DNA from: Ignavibacteriota bacterium
GTDB taxonomy: Bacteria; Bacteroidota; UBA10030; JAHEZR01
Assembly: GCA_023251005.1 (NCBI GenBank)
Contig: JAHEZR010000030.1
Coordinates: 1-9,838 of the forward strand
DNA: 9,838 nt
Direction of reading: 5' to 3'
Part shown: positions 1-7,477 of the stretch, one piece after another
How the letters are laid out: each line of letters starts with the position of its first letter
Position numbering within the stretch: position 1 is the stretch's first letter
Made by a program: the position numbers and the translations under genes
Notes under the pieces: generated by a model
Told to the model about the DNA's origin: nothing
The model's database searches: none
Seen by the model: the letters and a program-made list of their open reading frames with translations, nothing else

Positions 1-461
1 TTATTAGTGGCCGCGAGGATGCGCACATCGACCTTTCTCGGCACCGAAGCGCCGACCCGCATAAATTCCCCGTTTTCAAGGACGCGCAGGAATTTTACCT
101 GGGTAGCCAGGGGCATCTCTCCGATTTCATCGAGGAAGATTGTCCCGCCGTCTGCAATCTCGAAATAACCTTTTCGCAGATCCGTTGCACCGGTAAAAGC
201 ACCCCTCTCGTGACCGAAGAGTTCACTCTCCATGATCCCTTCCGGTATTGCGCCGCAATTCACGGTCACCAACATCTTGTCCGAGCGTGGACTTGCAGCA
301 TGGAGTGCTTTCGCGATCAGTTCTTTCCCTGTTCCACTCTCTCCGCTGATGAGAACTGTTATATCCGTTGGTGCAACTTGCAGAACGACGTCAATGATCT
401 CTTTGATCTCAACAGAGTTCCCAATGATCCCAACGTCTTTTTGGAATTCCTGTCTGTCCAT
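1..461 (-). CDS. Sigma-54-dependent transcriptional activator, AAA+ domain (partial, cut by window start)
   Basis: This is the N-terminal 153 codons of a bacterial enhancer-binding protein that hydrolyses ATP to remodel RNA polymerase holding sigma-54. Visible motifs are Walker A GESGTGKE (residues 40-47), the sigma-54 contact loop GAFTGA (87-92), Walker B in [13 protein letters not shown] (about 105-117), and ATN just where the window ends. The ATG at 461-459 has a GAGG-type ribosome site 6 nt upstream. Only about 10 residues precede the AAA+ fold, so there is no receiver, PAS or GAF sensory domain, unlike NtrC but like PspF. The arginine-finger part and the presumed C-terminal HTH lie outside the window. 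It is third in the miaB operon, 33 nt after the SPOR gene. In related genomes I recall lptE and secG following, which would suggest an envelope role; that part is inference. The family call is very secure; the regulon is unknown. Confidence 0.95.
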   Translation of the reverse strand, partial: MDRQEFQKDVGIIGNSVEIKEIIDVVLQVAPTDITVLISGESGTGKELIAKALHAASPRSDKMLVTVNCGAIPEGIMESELFGHERGAFTGATDLRKGYFEIADGGTIFLDEIGEMPLATQVKFLRVLENGEFMRVGASVPRKVDVRILAATN

Positions 462-494
462 CTCTTCCCTCTTGCCCGGTCCTCTTTCCACCCT

Positions 495-1199
495 TTACCG
501 CTCGACGACAATCGGCTCAATGTTATACCGCGACTTCAGTTCGCTGCGGAACTTCCGTGCCTCTTCGTAGTTCTTAAAGTTTCCCATCCACACTAAGTAG
601 AAACTCTTACCACTTTTGACTTTGTTTAGGATCTCTACCGGCTTACCTGAGTTTCTAAAAAAGTTCTTCTGCCTGTTGGCATTCCCTGCCGTGGAAAACG
701 CACCGACCTGCACCGCGAATTTACCGCCTTCCGAGCTGGGTGAAGGTTTCACTTTTTCTCCGTCATCAGCTGTTCGCGCCATCCCGCGAGGCTCCCCGTG
801 AGCAAGATATGGAGTAGTAGGATAGTCTTTCTTCAGTCGCTCGTATTTTTGTGCTGCAGTCTTGTAGAGACCAATCGAGTAGTAGTACTGATAGATTTTG
901 AAGAGCGCATCGTCAGCCCAGTCACTCATCGGAAAATTGTCGACGACGCTCTGGAATATTTTCACCGCTTCCGTTCCATCAGAAGTGAGAAGACCTTGCA
1001 GGTAAAGAACGCCCGGATGATGCTGATATCTCGTAAGAAGTGAAGGGAGTTCCTTCTTCACTTCATCGGCTTGACCATTCTTGATCATCTCCAGGCGCTT
1101 CCAGATATCGGGCTCATTCGATTCCTGTCCTAGTGATGTCGCACCGAAGAAGGCGTTGAGGACAAAAACCGTTAGAAGTACCCATTTAGATCTATACAT
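495..1199 (-). CDS. Exported TPR-like protein with C-terminal SPOR domain
   Basis: A 234-residue predicted exported protein. Residues 1-24 look like a signal peptide (MYRSK, then a hydrophobic stretch to about residue 20). There is no cysteine anywhere, so it is not a lipoprotein. Residues about 60-130 read as two TPR-like helical hairpins (the second with YYYSIGLYKTAAQKYERLKKDYP), as in tetratricopeptide proteins such as BamD or CpoB. A Ser/Pro/Lys linker (about 141-158) leads to a SPOR domain (about 159-233), starting KFAVQVGAFST and containing YLVWMGNFKNYEEARKFRSEL. SPOR domains bind peptidoglycan stripped of stem peptides at division septa, so a periplasmic, septum-associated scaffold is a fair inference. 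The ATG lies inside the end of miaB (8-nt overlap), with GGGAAAG 5 nt upstream, so translation is probably coupled. No gene name is recognised. Confidence 0.85.
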   Translation of the reverse strand: MYRSKWVLLTVFVLNAFFGATSLGQESNEPDIWKRLEMIKNGQADEVKKELPSLLTRYQHHPGVLYLQGLLTSDGTEAVKIFQSVVDNFPMSDWADDALFKIYQYYYSIGLYKTAAQKYERLKKDYPTTPYLAHGEPRGMARTADDGEKVKPSPSSEGGKFAVQVGAFSTAGNANRQKNFFRNSGKPVEILNKVKSGKSFYLVWMGNFKNYEEARKFRSELKSRYNIEPIVVER

Positions 1200-2586
1200 C
1201 GATTCTTTCCCGTGTGTTTTTCATCGGCAAAAGAACAGGAATGGCAAGATCGTCACTCTCCCAGATCGATTCATGAGATTCTGTAATTAAGTCGCCGAAG
1301 AGCGTTGCAGAAGTCGCGCGCTTAACCTTTACCCGCACGTACTCGCCGATTCGGCAGTTCCCCTTCGGAAAGATCACAACTTTGTTTGTATCCGTCCTGC
1401 CCATCCATTCCTCATTCGATTTCTTACTTTCTCCTTCAACGAGGATTTTGAAGGTCCGACCTATGAGCGCCCGGTTATCCTCGTGCGAAATCCGTTGCTG
1501 AAGCTCTATGATCTCGTTCAGCCGCCTGACTTTCACGTCCTCGGAAACGCTGTCTCCCATTTCGTAGGCGGGCGTGTGTTCGCGAGGTGAGTACTTGAAC
1601 ATGAACGCGCCATCGTATCGCACATCCTCGACGAGGTCGAGTGTCATGCGGTGGTCCTGTTCTGTCTCGGTCGGGAAGCCAGCGATGATATCGGTAGAAA
1701 GGCTAACCCCGGGAATCGTGATCTTGATTTTCCTCACAAGGTTTAAGTAATGCTCGCGGTTGTAGGTCCGGTTCATGAGCTCAAGGATTCGGTCTGACCC
1801 AGATTGGACCGGAAGATGGATGTAGTTGCAGATATTCTCATACCGAGCGATGGTCTCGATTAACTTGTCGGACATATCCTGCGGGTGCGATGTCGTGAAA
1901 CGCACTCGCATTGACCGATCAACGGCAGCGACTTGCGTGAGGAGATCCGCGAAATCGCTTTTGCCATCACGATAGGAGTTCACGTTCTGGCCCAGCAACG
2001 TGACTTCCTTGAATCCACGCGCGGAGAGTTCTTCCACTTCCCTTACAACGCTCGCAACAGTTCGACTGCGCTCCCGGCCTCGAGTAAATGGAACGATACA
2101 AAACGTGCAGAATTTGTCGCATCCGCGCATAACGGTAATCCAGGCATTGATGCCGTCCGGCCGCAGGGGGACGATGTCGTCATAGTTTTCCACCCGCGAG
2201 AGCTTAACCGCAAGGCCCTTTGTACCCACTGCTGCATTTTCGACGAGATCCGGAAGTTTCCGATACTCGTCCGGCCCGACGACAACATCGACGACTCCGT
2301 GATCATAGAGCAGTTTGGTCCTGAGACGCTCCGCCATGCAGCCTAGGATGCCGATCACAACTCCTGGGTTTTGATGCTTGTATCTCTTGAAATCACCGAG
2401 CCTCCCGAAAATGCGTTTCTCCGCGTTCTCCCGCACGCTACAGGTATTAACCAGAATCACGTCTGCCAGAGAAAGGTCCTTTGTTAGCCTGTATCCACGG
2501 TCGTACATGATGCTCAAGACCACTTCCGAATCAGCCAGGTTCATCTGGCAACCATAGGTCTCTATGTATAACTGTTTTGCTATCAT
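1192..2586 (-). CDS. miaB: tRNA-2-methylthio-N6-isopentenyladenosine synthase MiaB
   Basis: MiaB is a radical-SAM methylthiotransferase that adds a methylthio group at C2 of i6A37 in tRNAs reading UNN codons. The 464-residue protein has the full architecture. The N-terminal UPF0004 domain carries the auxiliary [4Fe-4S] cysteines C13 (YGCQMNLADSE), C49 (VNTCSVRENAE) and C83 (GCMAER). The radical-SAM motif is C156-x3-C160-x2-C163 (MRGCDKFCTFCIVPFTRGRE). A TRAM domain follows at about 375-437 (GRTDTNKVVIF). The specific QMN and SVRENAEKR signatures favour MiaB over RimO or MtaB. About 27 residues follow the TRAM domain, a short tail of no known role. No clear ribosome site precedes the ATG, but a good sigma-70 promoter lies about 30-60 nt upstream. 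It is the first gene of the operon with the SPOR and sigma-54 activator genes. Confidence 0.97.
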   Translation of the reverse strand: MIAKQLYIETYGCQMNLADSEVVLSIMYDRGYRLTKDLSLADVILVNTCSVRENAEKRIFGRLGDFKRYKHQNPGVVIGILGCMAERLRTKLLYDHGVVDVVVGPDEYRKLPDLVENAAVGTKGLAVKLSRVENYDDIVPLRPDGINAWITVMRGCDKFCTFCIVPFTRGRERSRTVASVVREVEELSARGFKEVTLLGQNVNSYRDGKSDFADLLTQVAAVDRSMRVRFTTSHPQDMSDKLIETIARYENICNYIHLPVQSGSDRILELMNRTYNREHYLNLVRKIKITIPGVSLSTDIIAGFPTETEQDHRMTLDLVEDVRYDGAFMFKYSPREHTPAYEMGDSVSEDVKVRRLNEIIELQQRISHEDNRALIGRTFKILVEGESKKSNEEWMGRTDTNKVVIFPKGNCRIGEYVRVKVKRATSATLFGDLITESHESIWESDDLAIPVLLPMKNTRERIDV

Positions 2587-2616
2587 CAGAGGGTTGAGGT
2601 CAGTTCTGGGAGTAAA

Positions 2617-2645
2617 AATATAATCAAATGCTGACAGATAGTCAA
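2617..2645 (-). promoter_or_regulatory. Predicted sigma-70 promoter of the miaB operon
   Basis: On the minus strand the -35 hexamer TTGACT (2645-2640) and the -10 hexamer TATATT (2622-2617) are separated by exactly 17 nt. A T-run follows the -10 box. Transcription would start near 2610-2611, leaving a leader of about 25 nt before the miaB ATG at 2586. This is a match to the general consensus read by eye; no start site has been mapped. Confidence 0.6.
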
Positions 2646-2774
2646 GGCTTCCCTACACATTAATGAATCTTAATCTTCAGTTTTGCCCAATTTCCCTTGA
2701 ATGCCGAGTGCCTTTGACAATTCGTCACATCTTGAGGGCTGGATTGTATTCAAGAACCAGAGAGTCGGATTCAA

Positions 2775-2805
2775 TTGACTCTTCTTTCACTAACCAGTAT
2801 ATTTG
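2775..2805 (+). promoter_or_regulatory. Predicted sigma-70 promoter of pta
   Basis: The -35 hexamer TTGACT (2775-2780), a 17-nt spacer and the -10 hexamer TATATT (2798-2803) match the sigma-70 consensus closely. Extended to TATATTTG (2798-2805), the -10 region also fits the TAnnTTTG form known from Bacteroidota. Transcription would start near 2809-2811, giving a leader of about 35 nt before the ATG at 2845. A possible in-frame TTG start at 2803 falls inside the -10 box and would not be transcribed, so this promoter supports the downstream start. The hexamers and spacing are identical to those of the divergent miaB promoter. Confidence 0.65.
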
Positions 2806-2844
2806 CCATTCAGTGGTGCATGCAGACAAGGCTATCTTACAAGG

Positions 2845-3834
2845 ATGACCGACCACAAGATCATAAAGGAGATAAAGGCTAGGGCGCGAAAGAGCCGAAG
2901 GCATGTTGTGCTTCCGGATGCACTTGACGAACGTGCGATCCATGCTGCAAGGATTATCACAGACGCGGAAATTGCGAGCATAACTCTCATTGGAAACGAG
3001 GAGGAGGTGAGGAAAAAAGCAGACAGGCTCGGTGTCAGGCTCACTGGAATTCGAGTGGTGGATCCAGAGAAGTCCGACAAGCTCAGCGATTTCTCCCACA
3101 TCTTCTTCAACCTTCGCAGGGATAAAGGTCTCCAATTTACTGAGGCCCAATCGACGATACAGCATCCTTTATTCTTCGGTGCGATGATGGTGCGAGAGGG
3201 AATAGCTGATGGTAGTGTTGCCGGATCTCTCTCGACAACAGCAGATGTTCTCCGGGCCGGGATTCAGATTGTTGGACTCGCGGAGGGTGTCAGTATCGTC
3301 TCAAGCTTCTTCCTGATGGTCTTCCCAGATAAGGTGTATACCTTTGCAGATTGTGGTGTCGTCCCGGATCCAACGGCAGAGCAACTCGCAGACATTGCTC
3401 TCACTACTGCTGCCAATCATCAACGACTCACTGGTGAAGAGCCCCGCGTCGCCATGCTTTCGTTCTCAACAAAAGGCAGCGCTCGACATCCGTTTGTTGA
3501 AAAAGTACAGCGGGCAACAGCACTCGCAAGGCAGAAACAGCCGAACCTCCTCGTCGACGGAGAACTTCAACTGGACGCAGCAATTGTTCCCAGTGTCGCC
3601 AGGCAAAAAGCTCCGGGTAGCCCGATCGTGGGGAATGCAAACGTGTTGATCTTTCCTGACCTCAACTCGGGAAGCATCGGATACAAAATCGCTGAACGGA
3701 TGGGCGGTGCACGAGCTTTTGGACCGGTGGTTCAAGGCTTGCGGAAGCCGTGTTTTGATCTTTCCCGTGGCTGCAGCGTCGAGGACATCGCGAACGTTGT
3801 TGCAATCAATGCGGTGATGGCGAGTGGTGGATAA
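2845..3834 (+). CDS. pta: Phosphate acetyltransferase
   Basis: Pta interconverts acetyl-CoA plus phosphate with acetyl phosphate plus CoA in the cytoplasm, normally together with acetate kinase. The 329-residue length fits the single-domain (type I) enzyme without the N-terminal regulatory domains of E. coli Pta. Family signatures are VVLPD (21-25), [20 protein letters not shown] (122-141), [19 protein letters not shown] (167-185), and the C-terminal [20 protein letters not shown] (275-294) with [17 protein letters not shown] (305-321). The last block separates Pta from phosphate butyryltransferase. I chose the ATG at 2845 because the protein then begins like other Pta proteins; the in-frame TTG at 2803 would lie in the promoter. 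AAGG directly abuts the ATG, which is poor spacing, so initiation may be weak or SD-independent. No ackA is present in the window. The gene ends 2 nt from the end of convergent anmK. Confidence 0.94.
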   Translation: MTDHKIIKEIKARARKSRRHVVLPDALDERAIHAARIITDAEIASITLIGNEEEVRKKADRLGVRLTGIRVVDPEKSDKLSDFSHIFFNLRRDKGLQFTEAQSTIQHPLFFGAMMVREGIADGSVAGSLSTTADVLRAGIQIVGLAEGVSIVSSFFLMVFPDKVYTFADCGVVPDPTAEQLADIALTTAANHQRLTGEEPRVAMLSFSTKGSARHPFVEKVQRATALARQKQPNLLVDGELQLDAAIVPSVARQKAPGSPIVGNANVLIFPDLNSGSIGYKIAERMGGARAFGPVVQGLRKPCFDLSRGCSVEDIANVVAINAVMASGG

Positions 3835-3844
3835 ACCTATCCGC
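3827..3844. terminator. Small hairpin across the two convergent stop codons of pta and anmK
   Basis: GGATA (3829-3833) and TATCC (3838-3842) form an inverted repeat with loop AACC. A T-G wobble and one G-C pair extend it to a 7-bp stem. It spans the TAA of pta and the TAG of anmK. No T-tract follows on either strand, so it is a weak candidate for a bidirectional terminator and could be chance. Confidence 0.2.
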
Positions 3845-5021
3845 AGAAGCATATCTTCCCTAACACAGTGGGCTCTCTTGCCCCGGTAACTGATGGCAGG
3901 TTGCCTGGATTGCCTGCGAGGGTCTCGTTTGCGAGCAGGGCAAAGCAAAGTGCTTCCTTCGCATCTGCAGAAACGCCGTATTCATCGATCCTCATTACTG
4001 ATACACCTCTGAAGTACTTCTTCAGCGCTCGCATGATTACTCCGTTGTGTGCTCCTCCGCCACTCACGATGAGTTCGTTGAGCTTTGTCTTTGGTTCGAT
4101 AAATCTTCTATAATTTTCGTGGACACAATAGGCTGTAAACTCAGTGGCTGTCGCAACGAGATCAGACTTTCTCGTCGAGGCTCCGAGTCGAAGCATCCGT
4201 CCGACAAACTTCTCTCCAAACTCCTCCCGACCTGTCGACTTTGGGGGCCTCTTTTGCAGGAAGGGATGTATCGCTAATTGCTGCAGTAGATCTTCTGAAA
4301 CTTTCCCTCGCAATGCATACTTTCCCCCTCTGTCATAGGGCTTGTGGTAGAATTTTTTCATCAACGCGTCGATGACCATGTTCCCCGGCCCTGTATCAAA
4401 TGCTCGTACATCACGTTGCGTACAGCTCTTTGAAAGAATTGTGATGTTTGCAATTCCGCCGATGTTCAAAAGCCCGCGACTCTTCTTTCTCGAGCGAAAC
4501 ACTAAGAAGTCAAGATATGGAACAAGTGGAGCTCCCTCTCCCGCAAGTGCGACGTCCGCCACGCGGAAGTCACCAACGGTTGGGACTCCCGCTCGTTTCG
4601 CAATCACCGAAGGGTCACCAATCTGGAGTGTCGCTCGTACTGACTTTCCTCCATATCTCTGGGGATGAGGAAGATGATGGATCGTCTGTCCGTGAGAACC
4701 GATGAGGTCGACCTGCGACAGCCGATAGCGAGCACTTCTTGCGACACCTCTAGCTGCGTCTGCAAAAAGCTCGCCAAGGAGAAAATTCAACCGACAGATC
4801 TCGTCGACCGAACTCGAAGAGGCCTGAGAGTTTTTGAGAATCAATCGGCGCACCTCGTTTGAGTAAGGATAAGTCCGAAAGGCAAGTTGCTTGAATTTTG
4901 TCCGGAGACCATTCCCGTTTACCCGAACAAGAACCGCGTCGATGCCGTCAACCGACGTACCCGAAATCAATCCGATGACGAGCTTGCGCTTTGTGGCTTG
5001 CAGCCGAAGGAGTTCATTCAT
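3837..5021 (-). CDS. anmK: Anhydro-N-acetylmuramic acid kinase
   Basis: AnmK cleaves the 1,6-anhydro ring of anhydro-MurNAc and phosphorylates it to MurNAc-6-phosphate, a step in peptidoglycan recycling. The 394-residue protein carries the whole family signature set: GLISGTSVDGIDAVL (17-31) for the nucleotide site, GSHGQTIHH (108-116), QIGDPSVIA (133-141), DFRVADVALAGEGAPLVPYLD (151-171), NIGGIANIT (186-194), FDTGPGNMVID (208-218), VSGGGAHN (319-326) and SVTGA (377-381). The frame stays open upstream to 5120, but the ATG at 5021 is preferred because AAGGA stands 8 nt before it, the protein then starts just ahead of the conserved block, and it no longer overlaps nfo. No murQ or amino-sugar gene is adjacent, so the rest of the recycling pathway must lie elsewhere. 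It is convergent with pta and divergent from nfo. Confidence 0.95.
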   Translation of the reverse strand: MNELLRLQATKRKLVIGLISGTSVDGIDAVLVRVNGNGLRTKFKQLAFRTYPYSNEVRRLILKNSQASSSSVDEICRLNFLLGELFADAARGVARSARYRLSQVDLIGSHGQTIHHLPHPQRYGGKSVRATLQIGDPSVIAKRAGVPTVGDFRVADVALAGEGAPLVPYLDFLVFRSRKKSRGLLNIGGIANITILSKSCTQRDVRAFDTGPGNMVIDALMKKFYHKPYDRGGKYALRGKVSEDLLQQLAIHPFLQKRPPKSTGREEFGEKFVGRMLRLGASTRKSDLVATATEFTAYCVHENYRRFIEPKTKLNELIVSGGGAHNGVIMRALKKYFRGVSVMRIDEYGVSADAKEALCFALLANETLAGNPGNLPSVTGAREPTVLGKICFCG

Positions 5022-5029
5022 ATATTGGT

Positions 5030-5034
5030 TCCTT
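5030..5034 (-). promoter_or_regulatory. Ribosome binding site that fixes the anmK start
   Basis: AAGGA on the minus strand lies 8 nt before the ATG at 5021-5019. It decides between this start and the longer open frame that would run into nfo. Confidence 0.7.
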
Positions 5035-5083
5035 GTGGGGGGATCAATTCTCCTGATTTCTTTTCTAACTTCCGGATAGATCC

Positions 5084-5986
5084 GTGAGTGTACCGATTCT
5101 TCTGGGCGCACATATGTCAATCAGTGGCGGCGTCCACACTGCCCTGGAACGTGGAATGAGCATTGGGTGCACAACGATTCAGCTTTTTAGCAAGAACAAT
5201 ACTCAATGGGCTGCTAAGCCCTTATCCAACGAGGAGATCAAAAAGTTCATGAGTCTCGAAATCAAATCGGGGATACGGCCTGTCGTCACCCATAGTTCCT
5301 ACCTAATCAATCTTTGTGCTACCAATACCGTCATTTTAAAAAAATCCCAAAGGGCATTTAAAGAGGAACTTGATCGCTGCGAGCAGCTAGGCATCCCATA
5401 CTTCGTCTTTCACCCGGGGGCACACATGGGCCGCGGTGAGAAAGAGGGGATCCAGCGCATTGCCGATTCTCTAAACCTCATCCACGAGAAGACACCGGAT
5501 CACCATGTCATGAGCGTTCTCGAGGTGACGGCAGGACAGGGAACGGCGGTTGGCTATCGCTTTGAACATCTTCGGAAAATCATCGATGAGGTAGAAAAGA
5601 AAGATCGGATGGGGGTCTGTGTTGATACCTGTCATCTCTTCGCTGCTGGCTACCACATCAGCACGGAACGCGGGTACGAATCGACGTTCGAGGAATTCGA
5701 TAGCATCATCGGACTTGCGAGACTTGTGGCCTTCCACGTTAATGATTCGAAACGAGAGCTTGGCTCACGCGTCGATCGCCATGAGCACATTGGGAAAGGG
5801 AAGATCGGTAATGTCGCGTTTCGCCTGCTTATGAACGATCCACGGTTCGTTGCAATTCCAAAAATTCTCGAAACCCAAAAAAGTGAAGACATGCACGAAG
5901 ACGTCATCAACTTGAAGAAACTCAGAAGTTTTGTCCTAACGAAACCAAAGAGTGGATTTGGGCGGACCCGTAAAAAGAAACTTTAG
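5084..5986 (+). CDS. nfo: Endonuclease IV (AP endonuclease, deoxyribonuclease IV)
   Basis: Nfo cuts the DNA backbone 5' of abasic sites in base-excision repair and also removes blocked 3' ends. It is a TIM-barrel enzyme with three zinc ions. Aligning by eye with E. coli Nfo, all nine metal ligands are present: H70 (VTHSSY), H110 (FHPGAH), E147 (LEVTAGQG), D181 and H184 (VDTCHLFAAGY), H218 (FHVNDSK), D231 and H233 (DRHEHIGKG) and E263 (ILET). The start is a GTG at 5084. The next in-frame ATG at 5114 would remove the conserved LLGAH strand, so GTG is right although only a weak GGA-type site precedes it. The 300-residue protein ends in a basic tail, GRTRKKKL, that may add DNA affinity (inference). 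No clear promoter is seen in the 62-nt gap to divergent anmK. The gene ends 3 nt from the end of convergent dnaB. Confidence 0.96.
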   Translation: MSVPILLGAHMSISGGVHTALERGMSIGCTTIQLFSKNNTQWAAKPLSNEEIKKFMSLEIKSGIRPVVTHSSYLINLCATNTVILKKSQRAFKEELDRCEQLGIPYFVFHPGAHMGRGEKEGIQRIADSLNLIHEKTPDHHVMSVLEVTAGQGTAVGYRFEHLRKIIDEVEKKDRMGVCVDTCHLFAAGYHISTERGYESTFEEFDSIIGLARLVAFHVNDSKRELGSRVDRHEHIGKGKIGNVAFRLLMNDPRFVAIPKILETQKSEDMHEDVINLKKLRSFVLTKPKSGFGRTRKKKL

Positions 5987-5989
5987 ATG

Positions 5990-7438
5990 CTAGAAGGGGG
6001 TCTCTTCAGCGCCAATCGAGGGCGGGATGGCCTCCTCAGTAATGAAAGCAAGGTTCTCGAAGCGTGCGTATTCTTTGATGAAGCTCAACTGAATCTGTCC
6101 GGTGGGACCGTTCCGCTGCTTGCCAAGAGTTATCTCAGCAATCCCTTCGCTCGGTGTTTGCCCATCTTCGAGAAACCTCTCACCATAAATTTCAGGCCGG
6201 TGAACAAAGATAACAACGTCAGCATCCTGTTCAATGGCGCCGGATTCTCTCAGGTCGGAGAGCACTGGCCTCCTACCACTTCGCGCCTCGACTGCACGGC
6301 TGAGTTGTGAGAGCGCGATAACCGGAGTCGCAAGTTCTTTGGCGAGCGCTTTGAGTGAACGGGAAATCATCGAAATTTCCTTTTCTCGACTTTCTGCATC
6401 CCTCGGTCCCTGCATCAGCTGAAGGTAATCGACGACAACCAATCCGATGTTGTGCTCGGCTTTCAAGCGACGGGCCTTTGCACGAAGCTCGAGGATACCG
6501 AGCGCTGGAGTGTCGTCAATGAAGATCTTCGCTTCCGCTAGCTTATGAGCCTTTGTGCTCAGCTTCGGCCATTCTTCATCGGATAGGCGCCCAGTCCGAA
6601 GTGCGTGAGCATTCACGCGTGCCTCTGCCGCCAGAAGTCGGAGAACCAACTGCTGACTCGACATTTCAAGGCTAAAGAAGCCGATCGGGATTCCATGATC
6701 CACTGCTGCATTCCGTGCTACTGAAAGGACAAGGGCGGTCTTTCCTTGACTTGGTCTTCCCGCGATGATCACCAAATCAGACGGCTGAAATCCTCCCGTG
6801 AGATTATCAAGATAGGTGAATCCGCTTGGCACGCCGATGACGCCCCCACGCTGACCATGGATTTTTTCAAGGATCTCAAATGTTTCCGCAACCGCCTTCG
6901 ACATTGACGTGAAGGTTTTTTTCAGGCGGCGCTCAGCGATCTGGAAAATCTTCTGTTCCGCCTCATCCAGCAGCTCAAGTGGATCCTCCGCCGGATTATA
7001 CGAGAGCTTTACAATTTCTGATGATGCCTCGATCAGTCTTCGCAGAATCGCCTTTTCAAGAACAATGTATGCGTGCGCTTCTACATTCGCGGCAGAGGTC
7101 ACCTTCATCGTCAACTCGGTGAGGTAGTACGGGCCTCCGGCCGCATCGAGCTGACTCCTTCTCCGCAACTCCTCGCTCACGGTTGTCACATCAATTGGTT
7201 CGCTCTTGTCGAAGAGAGCGATCATCGCCTGAAATATTTTCGCGTGCGCATCGCGATAGAAGCTGTCCTGATCGAGCACTTCGAGTGCTTTTGGAACAGC
7301 TTCCTTCTCGATGAGCATGGCGCCGAGGACTGCTTGTTCTACCTCAACGGCCTGTGGCGGTACTCGACCCTCTGTTGGAAGAGAAGGTTCTTCGCGCACG
7401 GTGGTGTATTCGAGTTCGTTTCTTCCGGTGTCAGCCAT
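5990..7438 (-). CDS. dnaB: Replicative DNA helicase DnaB
   Basis: DnaB is the hexameric ATP-driven helicase that unwinds DNA at the replication fork and recruits primase. The 482-residue protein has an N-terminal helical domain (about 28-130, from PPQAVEVEQAVLGAML), a linker helix (about 150-195), and a RecA-like motor (about 200-470). The motor has GVPSGFTYLDNLTGGF (202-217), Walker A GRPSQGKTA (227-235), SLEMS (256-260), Walker B VVVDYLQLM (334-342), SDLRESGAIEQDADVV (394-409) and GKQRNGPTG (439-447) near the arginine finger. The Walker A loop has Gln231 where most DnaB proteins have Met. No intein interrupts it. The ATG at 7438 has AAGGA 7 nt upstream. It is the last gene of the rpoZ-coaBC-udg-dnaB run, 39 nt after the glycosylase stop. 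Confidence 0.97.
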   Translation of the reverse strand: MADTGRNELEYTTVREEPSLPTEGRVPPQAVEVEQAVLGAMLIEKEAVPKALEVLDQDSFYRDAHAKIFQAMIALFDKSEPIDVTTVSEELRRRSQLDAAGGPYYLTELTMKVTSAANVEAHAYIVLEKAILRRLIEASSEIVKLSYNPAEDPLELLDEAEQKIFQIAERRLKKTFTSMSKAVAETFEILEKIHGQRGGVIGVPSGFTYLDNLTGGFQPSDLVIIAGRPSQGKTALVLSVARNAAVDHGIPIGFFSLEMSSQQLVLRLLAAEARVNAHALRTGRLSDEEWPKLSTKAHKLAEAKIFIDDTPALGILELRAKARRLKAEHNIGLVVVDYLQLMQGPRDAESREKEISMISRSLKALAKELATPVIALSQLSRAVEARSGRRPVLSDLRESGAIEQDADVVIFVHRPEIYGERFLEDGQTPSEGIAEITLGKQRNGPTGQIQLSFIKEYARFENLAFITEEAIPPSIGAEETPF

Positions 7439-7445
7439 AGATCAT

Positions 7446-7450
7446 TCCTT
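7446..7450 (-). promoter_or_regulatory. Ribosome binding site of dnaB
   Basis: AAGGA lies 7 nt before the dnaB ATG. A short inverted repeat, TGAAA-GCG-TTTCA (7453-7465), sits just upstream of it. The repeat is small and may be chance. Confidence 0.6.
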
Positions 7451-7477
7451 CGTGAAAGCGTTTCAACAAGAGATTGA

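Noticed and set aside
2714..2749. TTGACA followed by TTGTAT as another pta promoter
   Set aside because: The spacing of 24 nt is too long for sigma-70, and the TTGACT-17-TATATT site nearer the gene is much better.
2817..2824. TGCATGCA palindrome in the pta leader, and CATTAATG at 2658-2665, as operators
   Set aside because: Single 8-bp palindromes with no second copy or flanking symmetry are expected by chance.
2803..2844. In-frame TTG start adding 14 residues to Pta
   Set aside because: The TTG overlaps the predicted -10 box, has no ribosome site, and the extra residues do not resemble Pta N-termini.
5022..5120. Open extension of anmK upstream by 33 codons
   Set aside because: It would overlap the start of nfo and lacks family similarity, whereas the ATG at 5021 has a well-spaced AAGGA.
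5964..6002. GACCC/GGGTC inverted repeat across the nfo-dnaB junction as a terminator
   Set aside because: Only 5 bp of stem with a loop of about 28 nt and no T-tract; probably chance.
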